Positions 1 to 7,522 of a stretch of DNA of 34,185 bases are shown here, piece by piece (the stretch's first letter is position 1; every line of letters starts with the position of its first letter). This DNA comes from Mycobacterium colombiense (GTDB lineage: Bacteria; Actinomycetota; Actinomycetes; Mycobacteriales; Mycobacteriaceae), in NCBI RefSeq assembly GCF_003284975.1, contig NZ_QMEU01000048.1, positions 1 to 34,185 on the forward strand. Direction: 5' to 3'. Both the position numbers and the translations under genes were made by a program. The notes beneath the pieces were generated by a model. It saw nothing but the letters and a program-made list of their open reading frames with translations, did no database searches and was not told where the DNA came from.

Positions 1-608
1 GCGGGGGCCGGTGCCGGGGCGGGCTCGGGTGGTGGCGGCGCGGGTGCCGGGGGCGGCAAGGGGGCGGGCGACGGGGCGCCCGAAGTCGGAGCGGACGGCG
101 ACTTTCCCATCGCCAACAGCATTTCGGCGGTGTGTCGCGATAGTTGCCAGCCGCCCTGGAAGGGGGTGAACTCCATCGGGAAGGTGAAGCTGGCGTTGTT
201 GGCCTGGGCGGTGTGAACGGCGATGGTGGCCTTCACGTTCGACGGATTCTTGTCCGACCACGCGATGTCGTTCGCGTTGAAAGTCATCGGCAGATAGCCG
301 TTGTCGCGCAGAGCGTTGGTGAATTTGTCCAGGGTGGCCGCGCTCTCCGGCGCCGCGCCTTCCACCAGATTCACCTTGCTGGCACCCGGAACGTTCGGGT
401 CGGCGAGCCGCGTGAGCACGTCGGTGAGGGCCTCGGGCGGCGGCAGGGGAGCCGGGTTGGGCGCGGCAACCTGGCTCGACGTGGCCGGTGCGAGCGAAGA
501 CGCGGGCGACGAGCCGGTGTTCGGGTGCGGCGACGACGAACATGCCGCGAGTCCGACCGCCGCCAAGGCGGCGGCGGCGCTCAGCGCTACGGGCAGTGGC
601 CGGTGCAT
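1..608 (-). CDS. lppK: Lipoprotein LppK, 3' end beyond the window edge
   Basis: This is a secreted lipoprotein of unknown function, read leftwards and cut by the edge before its stop. From ATG at 608 the protein starts MHRPLPVALSAAAALAAVGL and runs into a lipobox, L-A-A-C, with the lipidated Cys near residue 22. A Ser/Pro/Ala-rich tether follows. A conserved body includes LPMTFNANDIAWSD and FPMEFTPFQGGWQLSR, which matches M. tuberculosis LppK (Rv2116) as I remember it. The last visible 40 or so residues are a Pro/Ala tail, and the protein is already slightly longer than the 189 residues I recall for LppK, so the stop is probably just outside. It is transcribed divergently from mpa, as in M. 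tuberculosis. No function is established for the family. Confidence 0.85.
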   Translation of the reverse strand, partial: MHRPLPVALSAAAALAAVGLAACSSSPHPNTGSSPASSLAPATSSQVAAPNPAPLPPPEALTDVLTRLADPNVPGASKVNLVEGAAPESAATLDKFTNALRDNGYLPMTFNANDIAWSDKNPSNVKATIAVHTAQANNASFTFPMEFTPFQGGWQLSRHTAEMLLAMGKSPSAPTSGAPSPAPLPPPAPAPPPPEPAPAPAP

Positions 609-926
609 CCAGTCGGTCGGCCGGCTAAACGCCTATGGCCGCTTCGCGAACGAAGGGTGTCGCTAAGGTCGGGCCGATGGGTGCAACGGAAGTCACACCG
701 GCGGAGGGGGCGACGACGGCGACGCGAGTCGAGCCTGTGGCGAGGCTTTTTGCGGTCACGCTGGCACCTCCTGAGGCCCTTTCGATCATCACGATTAGTG
801 GCCGAGATTACCAGCGTGACGAAAATCTTAACTTTTCGTGGGTATTTGACTCCGCACATCAATCGGCAATCGCCGGTAGCTTTGAAGTATCCGCCGCACC
901 AATTCGGTGTGGGAAAGGAGCGCAAG
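609..926. other. Divergent intergenic region between lppK and mpa
   Basis: This stretch of 318 bases has no convincing gene and must carry promoters for both flanking genes. The part from about 790 to 870 is clearly richer in A and T than its surroundings. I could not identify a confident -35/-10 pair. The mpa frame stays open leftwards to 144, but that extension reads as low-complexity Arg/Gly and overlaps lppK on the other strand, so I treat it as non-coding. Confidence 0.5.
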
Positions 927-2756
927 ATGGGTAGCTCAGAGCGTTCTGAAGCTTTCGGAACACCGCACGAATCAGACATGTCCAGCGGCGACGAGGCCGA
1001 GTTGGAGCAACTACGCCGCGAGGCAGCCATGTTGCGCGAGCAACTCGAGCACGCCGTCGGCTCGCATGGCGGTGCCCGCTCCGCCCGCGATGTGCATCAG
1101 CTCGAAGCGCGCATCGACTCGCTCGCGTCGCGGAACTCGAAGTTGATGGAGACCCTCAAAGAGGCTCGCCAGCAACTGCTTGCGCTGCGTGAGGAAGTCG
1201 ATCGGCTGGGGCAGCCGCCCAGCGGTTACGGCGTCCTGCTCGGCACGCACGAGGACGACACGGTCGACGTGTTCACCTCCGGCCGCAAGATGCGGCTGAC
1301 GTGCTCGCCGAACATCGAAGTTCCGTTGCTGCGCAAGGGGCAGACGGTCCGGCTCAACGAGGCCCTGACCGTCGTGGAGGCCGGCACGTTCGAATCGGTT
1401 GGCGAAATCTCCACGTTGCGTGAGCTCCTGGCCGACGGGCACCGGGCCTTGGTCGTCGGGCACGCCGACGAGGAGCGCATCGTGTGGCTGGCCGAGCCGC
1501 TGGTTGCCGAGGACCTACCCGAGGGGCATCCCGACGCGCTGAACGACGACACCCGGCCGCGCAGGCTGCGGCCCGGCGACTCGCTGTTGGTCGACACCAA
1601 GGCGGGGTACGCCTTCGAGCGGATCCCCAAGGCCGAGGTCGAGGACCTGGTGCTCGAAGAGGTGCCCGACGTCAGCTACGAGGACATCGGTGGCCTGACC
1701 CGCCAGATCGAGCAGATCCGCGACGCGGTGGAGCTGCCGTTCCTGCACAAGGAGCTGTACCGCGAGTACGCACTGCGCCCGCCCAAAGGTGTGCTGCTCT
1801 ACGGTCCGCCCGGTTGCGGTAAGACGCTGATCGCCAAGGCCGTGGCCAACTCGCTGGCCAAGAAGATGGCCGAGGTGCGCGGCGACGACGCCCGCGAGGC
1901 CAAGTCCTACTTCTTGAACATCAAGGGACCCGAGCTGCTCAACAAGTTCGTCGGTGAGACCGAGCGGCACATCCGGCTGATCTTCCAGCGCGCTCGCGAG
2001 AAGGCGTCGGAAGGCACACCGGTGATCGTGTTCTTCGACGAGATGGACTCGATCTTCCGCACCCGTGGCACCGGTGTCTCCTCGGACGTCGAGACGACCG
2101 TGGTCCCGCAGCTGCTCAGTGAGATCGACGGTGTCGAGGGCCTGGAGAACGTCATCGTGATCGGTGCGTCCAACCGCGAGGACATGATCGACCCGGCGAT
2201 CCTGCGGCCCGGCCGTCTGGACGTGAAGATCAAGATCGAGCGGCCGGATGCCGAAGCGGCGCAAGACATCTTCTCGAAGTACTTGGTCGAGACGCTGCCG
2301 GTGCACAGCGACGACCTGGCCGAGTTCGACGGCGACCGGTCGGCATGCATCAAGGCGATGATCGAAAAGGTCGTCGACCGGATGTACGCCGAGATCGACG
2401 ACAACCGGTTCCTGGAGGTCACCTACGCCAACGGCGACAAGGAAGTCATGTACTTCAAGGACTTCAACTCCGGGGCGATGATCCAGAACGTCGTCGACCG
2501 CGCGAAGAAGAACGCGATCAAGTCGGTGCTCGAAACCGGCCAGCCCGGTCTGCGCATCCAGCACCTGCTGGACTCGATCGTCGACGAGTTCGCCGAGAAC
2601 GAGGACCTGCCCAACACCACCAACCCCGATGACTGGGCGCGGATTTCGGGCAAGAAGGGCGAGCGGATCGTGTACATCCGCACCCTGGTGACCGGCAAGA
2701 GCTCGAGCGCGTCGCGGGCTATCGACACCGAATCCAACCTGGGCCAGTACCTGTAG
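927..2756 (+). CDS. mpa: Proteasome-associated ATPase Mpa (ARC)
   Basis: Mpa is the hexameric AAA+ unfoldase that binds Pup on tagged proteins and feeds them into the 20S proteasome in the cytoplasm. The ATG at 927 gives 609 residues, exactly the M. tuberculosis length, and AAAGGAG (914-920) sits 6 bases upstream. Domains in order: an N-terminal coiled coil that captures Pup (about 20-95), two OB folds (about 98-245) and the AAA module. Walker A GPPGCGKT is at 293-300 with Lys299. Walker B ends in Asp371-Glu372. The protein ends GQYL, the penultimate-Tyr tail that docks into the proteasome alpha ring. The gene is separated from dop by a frameshifted gene on the opposite strand. Identification is secure; an upstream in-frame extension to 144 is not credible. 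Confidence 0.98.
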   Translation: MGSSERSEAFGTPHESDMSSGDEAELEQLRREAAMLREQLEHAVGSHGGARSARDVHQLEARIDSLASRNSKLMETLKEARQQLLALREEVDRLGQPPSGYGVLLGTHEDDTVDVFTSGRKMRLTCSPNIEVPLLRKGQTVRLNEALTVVEAGTFESVGEISTLRELLADGHRALVVGHADEERIVWLAEPLVAEDLPEGHPDALNDDTRPRRLRPGDSLLVDTKAGYAFERIPKAEVEDLVLEEVPDVSYEDIGGLTRQIEQIRDAVELPFLHKELYREYALRPPKGVLLYGPPGCGKTLIAKAVANSLAKKMAEVRGDDAREAKSYFLNIKGPELLNKFVGETERHIRLIFQRAREKASEGTPVIVFFDEMDSIFRTRGTGVSSDVETTVVPQLLSEIDGVEGLENVIVIGASNREDMIDPAILRPGRLDVKIKIERPDAEAAQDIFSKYLVETLPVHSDDLAEFDGDRSACIKAMIEKVVDRMYAEIDDNRFLEVTYANGDKEVMYFKDFNSGAMIQNVVDRAKKNAIKSVLETGQPGLRIQHLLDSIVDEFAENEDLPNTTNPDDWARISGKKGERIVYIRTLVTGKSSSASRAIDTESNLGQYL

Positions 2757-2784
2757 GGCTCGGCACGGGCTGAGCCCTTGGGGC

Positions 2785-3468
2785 TCAGTCGGTCACCAGC
2801 GAATAGCTGTTGGTCAGGTTGTCCTGCAGCACCTGGGCGGGCCGCTGGGTCGTGTCCACGCGCAGTTCTTCGGTGAGGACCCGCGATTGATACGACCACC
2901 CGGCCGGCAGGTCGAGCCGGTCGGCAAGGCCCGGTAGGTCGTCGCGCGACAGAGTGGCGTCGGCGACCTGGCTCCAGGTCTGCATCACCCAGTGCCGGCT
3001 CTGTGGATCGATGAGTTCGAACACCTGCTGGCCGGCGTTGAAGACGAACACAGTGTGGCGACTGACCGTGTTGGCGACATACGGCGCCGGGTTCATCGAC
3101 GACAACAGCACGGTGGCCTGCTGGATCATCTCGATACCGCCAAAGGACTTGGTGATCTGCGGCCCCCGCGCCTGCTTTTCGATGGCGTTCATCAGCCAAT
3201 ACCGGGGACCGTTGAGCAGGGCCGCGGCCGCGCCGTGTTCGGTGGCGATGGCGTGCGCGTCCAGCGCCGACCACAGCTCCTGGGGACAGTCGTTGAGCGG
3301 GAAGCTGTTGTAAACCGTTGCCTGCGGCCCCGCCTCGCCGGGCGTTACCAGGAGTACCTCGCCGTAGCGCTTCCCGGACAGGTCGAGTGCGTGCTTACCG
3401 ACCGCGCGGCCGGATTCGGGGGCGGACACTCCGGTGAAATTAATCACTGGTACCGGTGCCGTCAACAT
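2785..3468 (-). CDS. Conserved mycobacterial protein of unknown function (Rv2114 position), possibly a truncated gene
   Basis: I do not recognise a domain. The visible ATG at 3468 gives 227 residues, mostly globular, with no signal peptide or membrane helix. Between mpa and dop, on the opposite strand, M. tuberculosis has Rv2114 and Rv2113, so position suggests the Rv2114 orthologue. The membrane gene Rv2113 is absent here. The ATG is not clearly the original start: coding-quality sequence continues upstream, first in another frame (residues such as EYRSTFLDPLIGDLQTTLVH, ending at TAA 3442-3440) and then back in this frame from GTG at 3699. The gene therefore looks as if two opposite indels disrupted its 5' third. 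The 227-residue piece may still be made, or the locus may be a pseudogene or contain sequencing errors. Confidence 0.6.
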   Translation of the reverse strand: MLTAPVPVINFTGVSAPESGRAVGKHALDLSGKRYGEVLLVTPGEAGPQATVYNSFPLNDCPQELWSALDAHAIATEHGAAAALLNGPRYWLMNAIEKQARGPQITKSFGGIEMIQQATVLLSSMNPAPYVANTVSRHTVFVFNAGQQVFELIDPQSRHWVMQTWSQVADATLSRDDLPGLADRLDLPAGWSYQSRVLTEELRVDTTQRPAQVLQDNLTNSYSLVTD

Positions 3469-3699
3469 GACGGACGGCGACCCTGGCGGCGCCGATAGCG
3501 GTTGCGTGCACCAGGGTGGTCTGCAGGTCGCCGATCAGTGGGTCGAGGAAGGTGGACCGGTATTCGGCGTCGCCGGCCGCGCGGGCGCCCGAACGGCCAA
3601 GGAGCCCACCGTCGCAAGATGCGACAGCATCATCCGCGCGGCCCGTCCGAGGACCGACCCAATCCGCAATGCCGGGTCACCCTCCGGCCGGCGGCTCAC
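3440..3699 (-). pseudogene. Frameshifted 5' part of the gene at 2785-3468
   Basis: Reading leftwards, GTG at 3699 opens a frame that starts VSRRPEGDPALRIGSV and reaches TGA at 3537-3535. Within it, from about 3620, a second frame reads as a better protein (AGDAEYRSTFLDPLIGDL, then QTTLVHATAIGAARVAV). It closes at TAA 3442-3440 and has no start codon of its own. The first frame and the 227-residue gene downstream share the same phase, so two compensating indels, near 3590-3630 and near 3465-3480, would rejoin all three pieces into one protein of roughly 300 residues. This is inferred from codon and residue quality only. The region also contains the 5' flank of dop on the other strand. Confidence 0.5.
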
Positions 3700-3831
3700 C
3701 CACCCGGCCTAATCGAAAACGTTGCCGGACCGACGGTTTGCGGACATCGGTGGGGCCCCGGGCTCGCCCGGGCGAATCGCATCGGCCGGCTCCCGCGCGC
3801 CCCGCCGCGCGGGCCACTTCGTCGCCCGGCC

Positions 3832-3843
3832 TACGCTTAGGTC
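3832..3843 (+). promoter_or_regulatory. Extended -10 of dop, predicted leaderless transcript
   Basis: TACGCT at 3832-3837 fits the mycobacterial -10 pattern TANNNT and is followed by six bases and then the dop ATG at 3844. This spacing places the transcription start on or next to the ATG. No Shine-Dalgarno sequence is visible, which agrees with leaderless translation. No good -35 is seen. Confidence 0.55.
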
Positions 3844-5352
3844 ATGCAACGGATTATCGGGACGGAGGTCGAATACGGCATTTCATCGCCATCGGACCCG
3901 ACAGCCAATCCGATCCTCACGTCGACGCAGGCGGTTTTGGCGTATGCGGCCGCAGCGGGCATCCAGCGCGCCAAGCGCACCCGCTGGGATTATGAGGTGG
4001 AATCGCCCTTGCGGGATGCCCGCGGCTTCGACCTGAGCCGCTCGGCCGGCCCGCCCCCGGTGGTCGACGCCGACGAGGTCGGCGCGGCCAACATGATCCT
4101 GACCAACGGCGCGCGGCTCTACGTCGACCACGCGCATCCCGAATACTCCGCCCCCGAGTGCACCGACCCGCTGGACGCGGTGATCTGGGACAAGGCCGGC
4201 GAGCGCGTCATGGAGGCCGCCGCACGCCACGTCGCCAGCGTGCCGGGGGCCGCGAAACTGCAGCTCTACAAGAACAACGTCGACGGCAAGGGCGCGTCCT
4301 ACGGCTCGCACGAGAACTATCTGATGTCGCGGCAAACGCCGTTTTCGGCCATCATCGCCGGGCTGACCCCCTTTCTGGTCTCCCGACAGGTGGTCACCGG
4401 CTCGGGCAGGGTCGGCATCGGCCCCTCCGGAGACGAGCCCGGCTTCCAGTTGTCCCAGCGCTCGGACTACATCGAGGTCGAGGTCGGCCTGGAAACCACG
4501 CTCAAGCGCGGCATCATCAACACCCGCGACGAGCCGCACGCCGACGCCGATCGGTACCGGCGGCTGCACGTCATCATCGGCGACGCGAACCTCGCCGAGA
4601 CGTCGACCTATCTGAAGCTGGGCACCACCGCGCTGGTACTGGACCTGATCGAAGAGGGCCCGGCGCACGGCATCGACCTGAGCGACCTGGCGCTGGCGCG
4701 GCCGGTGCATGCGGTGCACGCGATCAGCCGCGACCCGTCGCTGCGCGCCGCCGTGGCGCTGGCCGACGGCCGGGAGCTGACGGGTCTTGCGCTGCAACGG
4801 GTTTACCTCGATCGGGTGGCCAAGCTGGTCGACAGCCGCGACCCCGATCCGCGCGCGTCCGACGTCGTCGAAACCTGGGCGCACGTGCTCGACCAGCTCG
4901 AGCGCGACCCGATGGAATGCGCCGAAATCCTCGACTGGCCGGCCAAGCTGCGCCTGCTCGAAGGGTTTAGGCAGCGCGAGAATCTGAGCTGGTCGGCGCC
5001 GCGGCTGCACCTGGTGGACCTGCAATATTCCGACGTCCGGCTGGACAAGGGCCTCTACAACCGGCTCGTCGCGCGCGGTTCGATGAAGCGCCTGGTGAGC
5101 GAGCACCAGGTGCTCGAAGCGGTGGACAAGCCGCCGACGGACACCCGCGCCTACTTCCGCGGGGAGTGCCTGCGCCGATTCGGCGCCGACATCGCCGCGG
5201 CCAGCTGGGACTCGGTGATTTTCGATCTGGGTGGTGATTCCCTGGTCCGGATCCCGACGTTAGAGCCGCTGCGCGGCAGCAAAGCCCACGTCGGGGCGCT
5301 GCTGGACTCGGTGGACAGCGCCGCCCAACTGGTCGAACAACTCACCAGCTAG
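3844..5352 (+). CDS. dop: Deamidase/depupylase Dop
   Basis: Dop deamidates the C-terminal Gln of Pup to Glu, making it competent for ligation, and also hydrolyses Pup off substrates. It belongs to the carboxylate-amine ligase superfamily related to glutamine synthetase. The 502 residues are almost identical to M. tuberculosis Dop as I recall it. Visible signatures are MQRIIGTEVEYG with Glu8 and Glu10 as metal ligands, NGARLYVDHAHPEY with the catalytic Asp95, and the insertion at about 64-83 (the Dop loop) that PafA lacks. The ATG at 3844 is preceded by a -10 element but no ribosome-binding site. Dop lies upstream of pup, with a 117-base gap that carries its own promoter-like motif. Confidence 0.98.
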   Translation: MQRIIGTEVEYGISSPSDPTANPILTSTQAVLAYAAAAGIQRAKRTRWDYEVESPLRDARGFDLSRSAGPPPVVDADEVGAANMILTNGARLYVDHAHPEYSAPECTDPLDAVIWDKAGERVMEAAARHVASVPGAAKLQLYKNNVDGKGASYGSHENYLMSRQTPFSAIIAGLTPFLVSRQVVTGSGRVGIGPSGDEPGFQLSQRSDYIEVEVGLETTLKRGIINTRDEPHADADRYRRLHVIIGDANLAETSTYLKLGTTALVLDLIEEGPAHGIDLSDLALARPVHAVHAISRDPSLRAAVALADGRELTGLALQRVYLDRVAKLVDSRDPDPRASDVVETWAHVLDQLERDPMECAEILDWPAKLRLLEGFRQRENLSWSAPRLHLVDLQYSDVRLDKGLYNRLVARGSMKRLVSEHQVLEAVDKPPTDTRAYFRGECLRRFGADIAAASWDSVIFDLGGDSLVRIPTLEPLRGSKAHVGALLDSVDSAAQLVEQLTS

Positions 5353-5469
5353 GTGCCGGTTAACCCCGGGAACGTCGGGGTCGACCGGTAGGCTAGGAAA
5401 GACCAACGGGCAGTGTGGCTTGATCGGTAACCAGCCATTCAACGGGCCCAGACAACGCAGGAGGCGGCG
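5353..5469 (+). promoter_or_regulatory. dop-pup intergenic region with a likely pup promoter
   Basis: TAGGCT at 5389-5394 is a good mycobacterial -10 hexamer, about 75 bases upstream of the pup ATG at 5470. A CCCCG/CGGGG hairpin (5364-5380) lies just before it and could weaken readthrough from dop. AGGAGG at 5459-5464 is a strong ribosome-binding site. The arrangement suggests that pup-prcB-prcA can be transcribed separately from dop; this is inference. Confidence 0.45.
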
Positions 5470-5664
5470 ATGGCTCAGGAGCAGACCAAGCGTGGCGGTG
5501 GTGGCGACGACGAAGACGATGTCGCCGGCAGCACCGCCGCGGGCCAAGAACGCCGGGAGAAGCTAGCCGAGGACACCGACGATCTGCTGGACGAGATCGA
5601 CGACGTCCTCGAGGAGAACGCCGAGGACTTCGTTCGCGCGTATGTCCAAAAGGGCGGACAGTGA
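5470..5664 (+). CDS. pup: Prokaryotic ubiquitin-like protein Pup
   Basis: Pup is the 64-residue, largely disordered protein tag joined by PafA to lysines of proteins bound for the proteasome. The sequence starts MAQEQTKRGGGGDDEDD and ends VQKGGQ. The terminal Gln is the form that Dop must deamidate to Glu before ligation. The stretch at about 26-52 (RREKLAEDTDDLLDEIDDVL) forms a helix on binding the Mpa coiled coil. Length and sequence match the family closely. A strong AGGAGG lies upstream. The stop codon overlaps the prcB GTG (GTGA at 5661-5664), so the two are translationally coupled. Confidence 0.99.
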   Translation: MAQEQTKRGGGGDDEDDVAGSTAAGQERREKLAEDTDDLLDEIDDVLEENAEDFVRAYVQKGGQ

Positions 5665-6551
5665 CCTGGCCTTTCTCTGATCGCCTGTCCACCAATTCCG
5701 CAGTTCCGGGCTACGCACCTCCAAGAAGCCCCGCTATAGACCTCTCGTCGTTTGCTGATCTGTTGCGTCGGCAGGCGCCGGAATTGCTGCCGGCGAGCCT
5801 GTCGGGCACGCAGTCGGATGGCGCCACGCGGCAGCTGCCGCACGGCACCACCATCGTCGCGCTGAAATACCCCGGCGGCGTGGTGCTGGCCGGCGATCGG
5901 CGCTCGACGCAGGGCAACATGATCGCCGGGCGCGACGTCAAGAAGGTGTACATCACCGACGACTACACGGCCACCGGCATCGCCGGCACTGCCGCGATCG
6001 CGGTGGAGTTCGCCCGCCTGTATGCGGTGGAACTCGAGCATTACGAGAAGCTCGAGGGCGTGCCGCTCACGTTCGCCGGCAAGGTGAACCGGCTGGCCAT
6101 CATGGTGCGGGGAAACCTGGCCGCCGCGATGCAGGGTCTGATCGCCTTGCCGCTGCTGGTGGGCTACGACATCGATGCGCCCGACCCCGAAGGTGCCGGG
6201 CGCATCGTGTCTTTCGACGCCGCCGGTGGCTGGAACCTGGAAGAGGAGGGCTACCAGTCGGTGGGGTCGGGCTCGATTTTCGCCAAGTCGTCGATGAAGA
6301 AGTTGTACTCGCAAGTCACCGACGCCGACTCCGCGGTGCGCGTCGCCATCGAGGCGCTCTACGACGCGGCCGATGACGATTCCGCCACCGGCGGACCGGA
6401 TCTGGTGCGCGGCATCTACCCGACCGCGGTCACCATCGGCCCCGAGGGGGCGCTCGACGTGCCGGAGAGCCGCATCGCCGAATTGGCCCGCGAAGTGATC
6501 CAAAGCCGTTCGCGCGCTGACACTTTCGGCCCCGATGGTGGTGAGAAGTGA
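5661..6551 (+). CDS. prcB: 20S proteasome beta subunit PrcB
   Basis: PrcB is the catalytic subunit of the 20S core particle. The protein has 296 residues from GTG 5661. A propeptide of about 62 residues ends at PHG, and self-cleavage there would expose Thr63, the nucleophile that begins TTIVALKYPGG. GDRRST and SFDAAGG follow, as in other beta subunits. The propeptide is about five residues longer than the M. tuberculosis one (Thr58 in that numbering). The gene overlaps pup by four bases at its start and prcA by four bases at its end, so pup-prcB-prcA is one coupled unit. It acts in the cytoplasm with PrcA as four stacked seven-membered rings. Confidence 0.98.
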   Translation: MTWPFSDRLSTNSAVPGYAPPRSPAIDLSSFADLLRRQAPELLPASLSGTQSDGATRQLPHGTTIVALKYPGGVVLAGDRRSTQGNMIAGRDVKKVYITDDYTATGIAGTAAIAVEFARLYAVELEHYEKLEGVPLTFAGKVNRLAIMVRGNLAAAMQGLIALPLLVGYDIDAPDPEGAGRIVSFDAAGGWNLEEEGYQSVGSGSIFAKSSMKKLYSQVTDADSAVRVAIEALYDAADDDSATGGPDLVRGIYPTAVTIGPEGALDVPESRIAELAREVIQSRSRADTFGPDGGEK

Positions 6552-7312
6552 GCTTCCCGTATTTCATCTCGCCTGAGCAGGCGATGCGTGAGCGCAGCGA
6601 GCTCGCGCGCAAGGGCATCGCCCGGGGCAAGAGCGTGGTCGCGCTGGCCTACGCCGGTGGTGTGCTCTTCGTCGCGGAGAACCCGTCGCGGTCGCTGCAG
6701 AAGATCAGCGAACTCTACGATCGCGTGGGCTTCGCGGCCGCAGGCAAGTTCAACGAATTCGACAACTTGCGCCGGGGCGGGATTCAATTCGCCGACACTC
6801 GCGGCTACGCCTACGACCGTCGCGACGTCACCGGCCGCCAGCTCGCCTATGTCTACGCGCAGACTCTGGGCAGCATCTTCACTGAGCAAGCCAAGCCGTA
6901 CGAGGTGGAATTGTGTGTCGCCGAGGTCGCGCACTACGGCGAGAGTAAACCGCCAGAGCTGTACCGGATCACCTACGACGGCTCGATCGCCGACGAGCCA
7001 CATTTCGTCGTGATGGGTGGCACCACCGAACCGATCGTGACGGCGCTCAAGCAGTCTTACGCCGAGAACGCCGATCTGCGTGAGGCCACCCGCATCGCCG
7101 TCAAAGCCCTGCGGGCCGGCAGCGAAGCCTCGAATGGCGACCAGGGCGCCCTGGACGTCGGCAGCCTGGAAGTCGCCATCCTGGACGTCAACCGGCCGCG
7201 ACGGGCGTTCCGGCGGATTAATCGCGCCGCTCTGGAGGATTTGCTGCGCGACCTGGATTCCAACGGCTCGGCAGGCGACGGCGAGGTATCCGGCGGGGAA
7301 TCCGCCGACTAG
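6548..7312 (+). CDS. prcA: 20S proteasome alpha subunit PrcA
   Basis: PrcA builds the outer rings of the 20S particle. The rings gate substrate entry and receive the Mpa C-terminal tail. The protein has 254 residues from GTG 6548, which overlaps the prcB TGA. It begins MSFPYFISPEQAMRERSELA, the gating N-terminal segment and first alpha helix, and has no catalytic N-terminal Thr, as expected for an alpha subunit. The C-terminal tail is acidic and low in complexity (GSAGDGEVSGGESAD), which varies among mycobacteria. Unlike M. tuberculosis, where PE/PPE and IS6110 genes follow, only 210 bases separate it from pafA. Confidence 0.98.
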   Translation: MSFPYFISPEQAMRERSELARKGIARGKSVVALAYAGGVLFVAENPSRSLQKISELYDRVGFAAAGKFNEFDNLRRGGIQFADTRGYAYDRRDVTGRQLAYVYAQTLGSIFTEQAKPYEVELCVAEVAHYGESKPPELYRITYDGSIADEPHFVVMGGTTEPIVTALKQSYAENADLREATRIAVKALRAGSEASNGDQGALDVGSLEVAILDVNRPRRAFRRINRAALEDLLRDLDSNGSAGDGEVSGGESAD

Positions 7313-7509
7313 ACATCCTGGGCGACCACATGTCGCGGACTCCAACGGGGCTGTTGGTGCTGAAGATGCAGGTGAGCCGCGAGTTAAACGCTACCCCGGT
7401 GTGGGCGGGCAGCCGCCCGCGCGCGCCCGGCGCGGCCTCCCGGAGGCCTCCCAAGAACTTCGTCGGATCGATACGCGCGGCTTGCTCACCGTCCCGGTCG
7501 GACAACCAG

Positions 7510-7522
7510 TACGCTCGATTAC
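7510..7522 (+). promoter_or_regulatory. -10 of pafA, predicted leaderless transcript
   Basis: TACGCT at 7510-7515 followed by seven bases places a transcription start at the pafA GTG (7523). No Shine-Dalgarno sequence precedes the GTG. This is the same layout as for dop and pafB. The rest of the prcA-pafA gap (7313-7509) shows no gene or repeat. Confidence 0.5.

Noticed and set aside
144..926. Upstream extension of the mpa frame by 261 codons
   Set aside because: The residues are low-complexity Arg/Gly, the stretch overlaps lppK on the other strand, and ATG 927 has a good ribosome-binding site and gives the exact family length.
3502..3840. Open frames on the plus strand before dop
   Set aside because: They read as Arg/Pro-rich shadows; the better coding signal in this stretch is on the minus strand.
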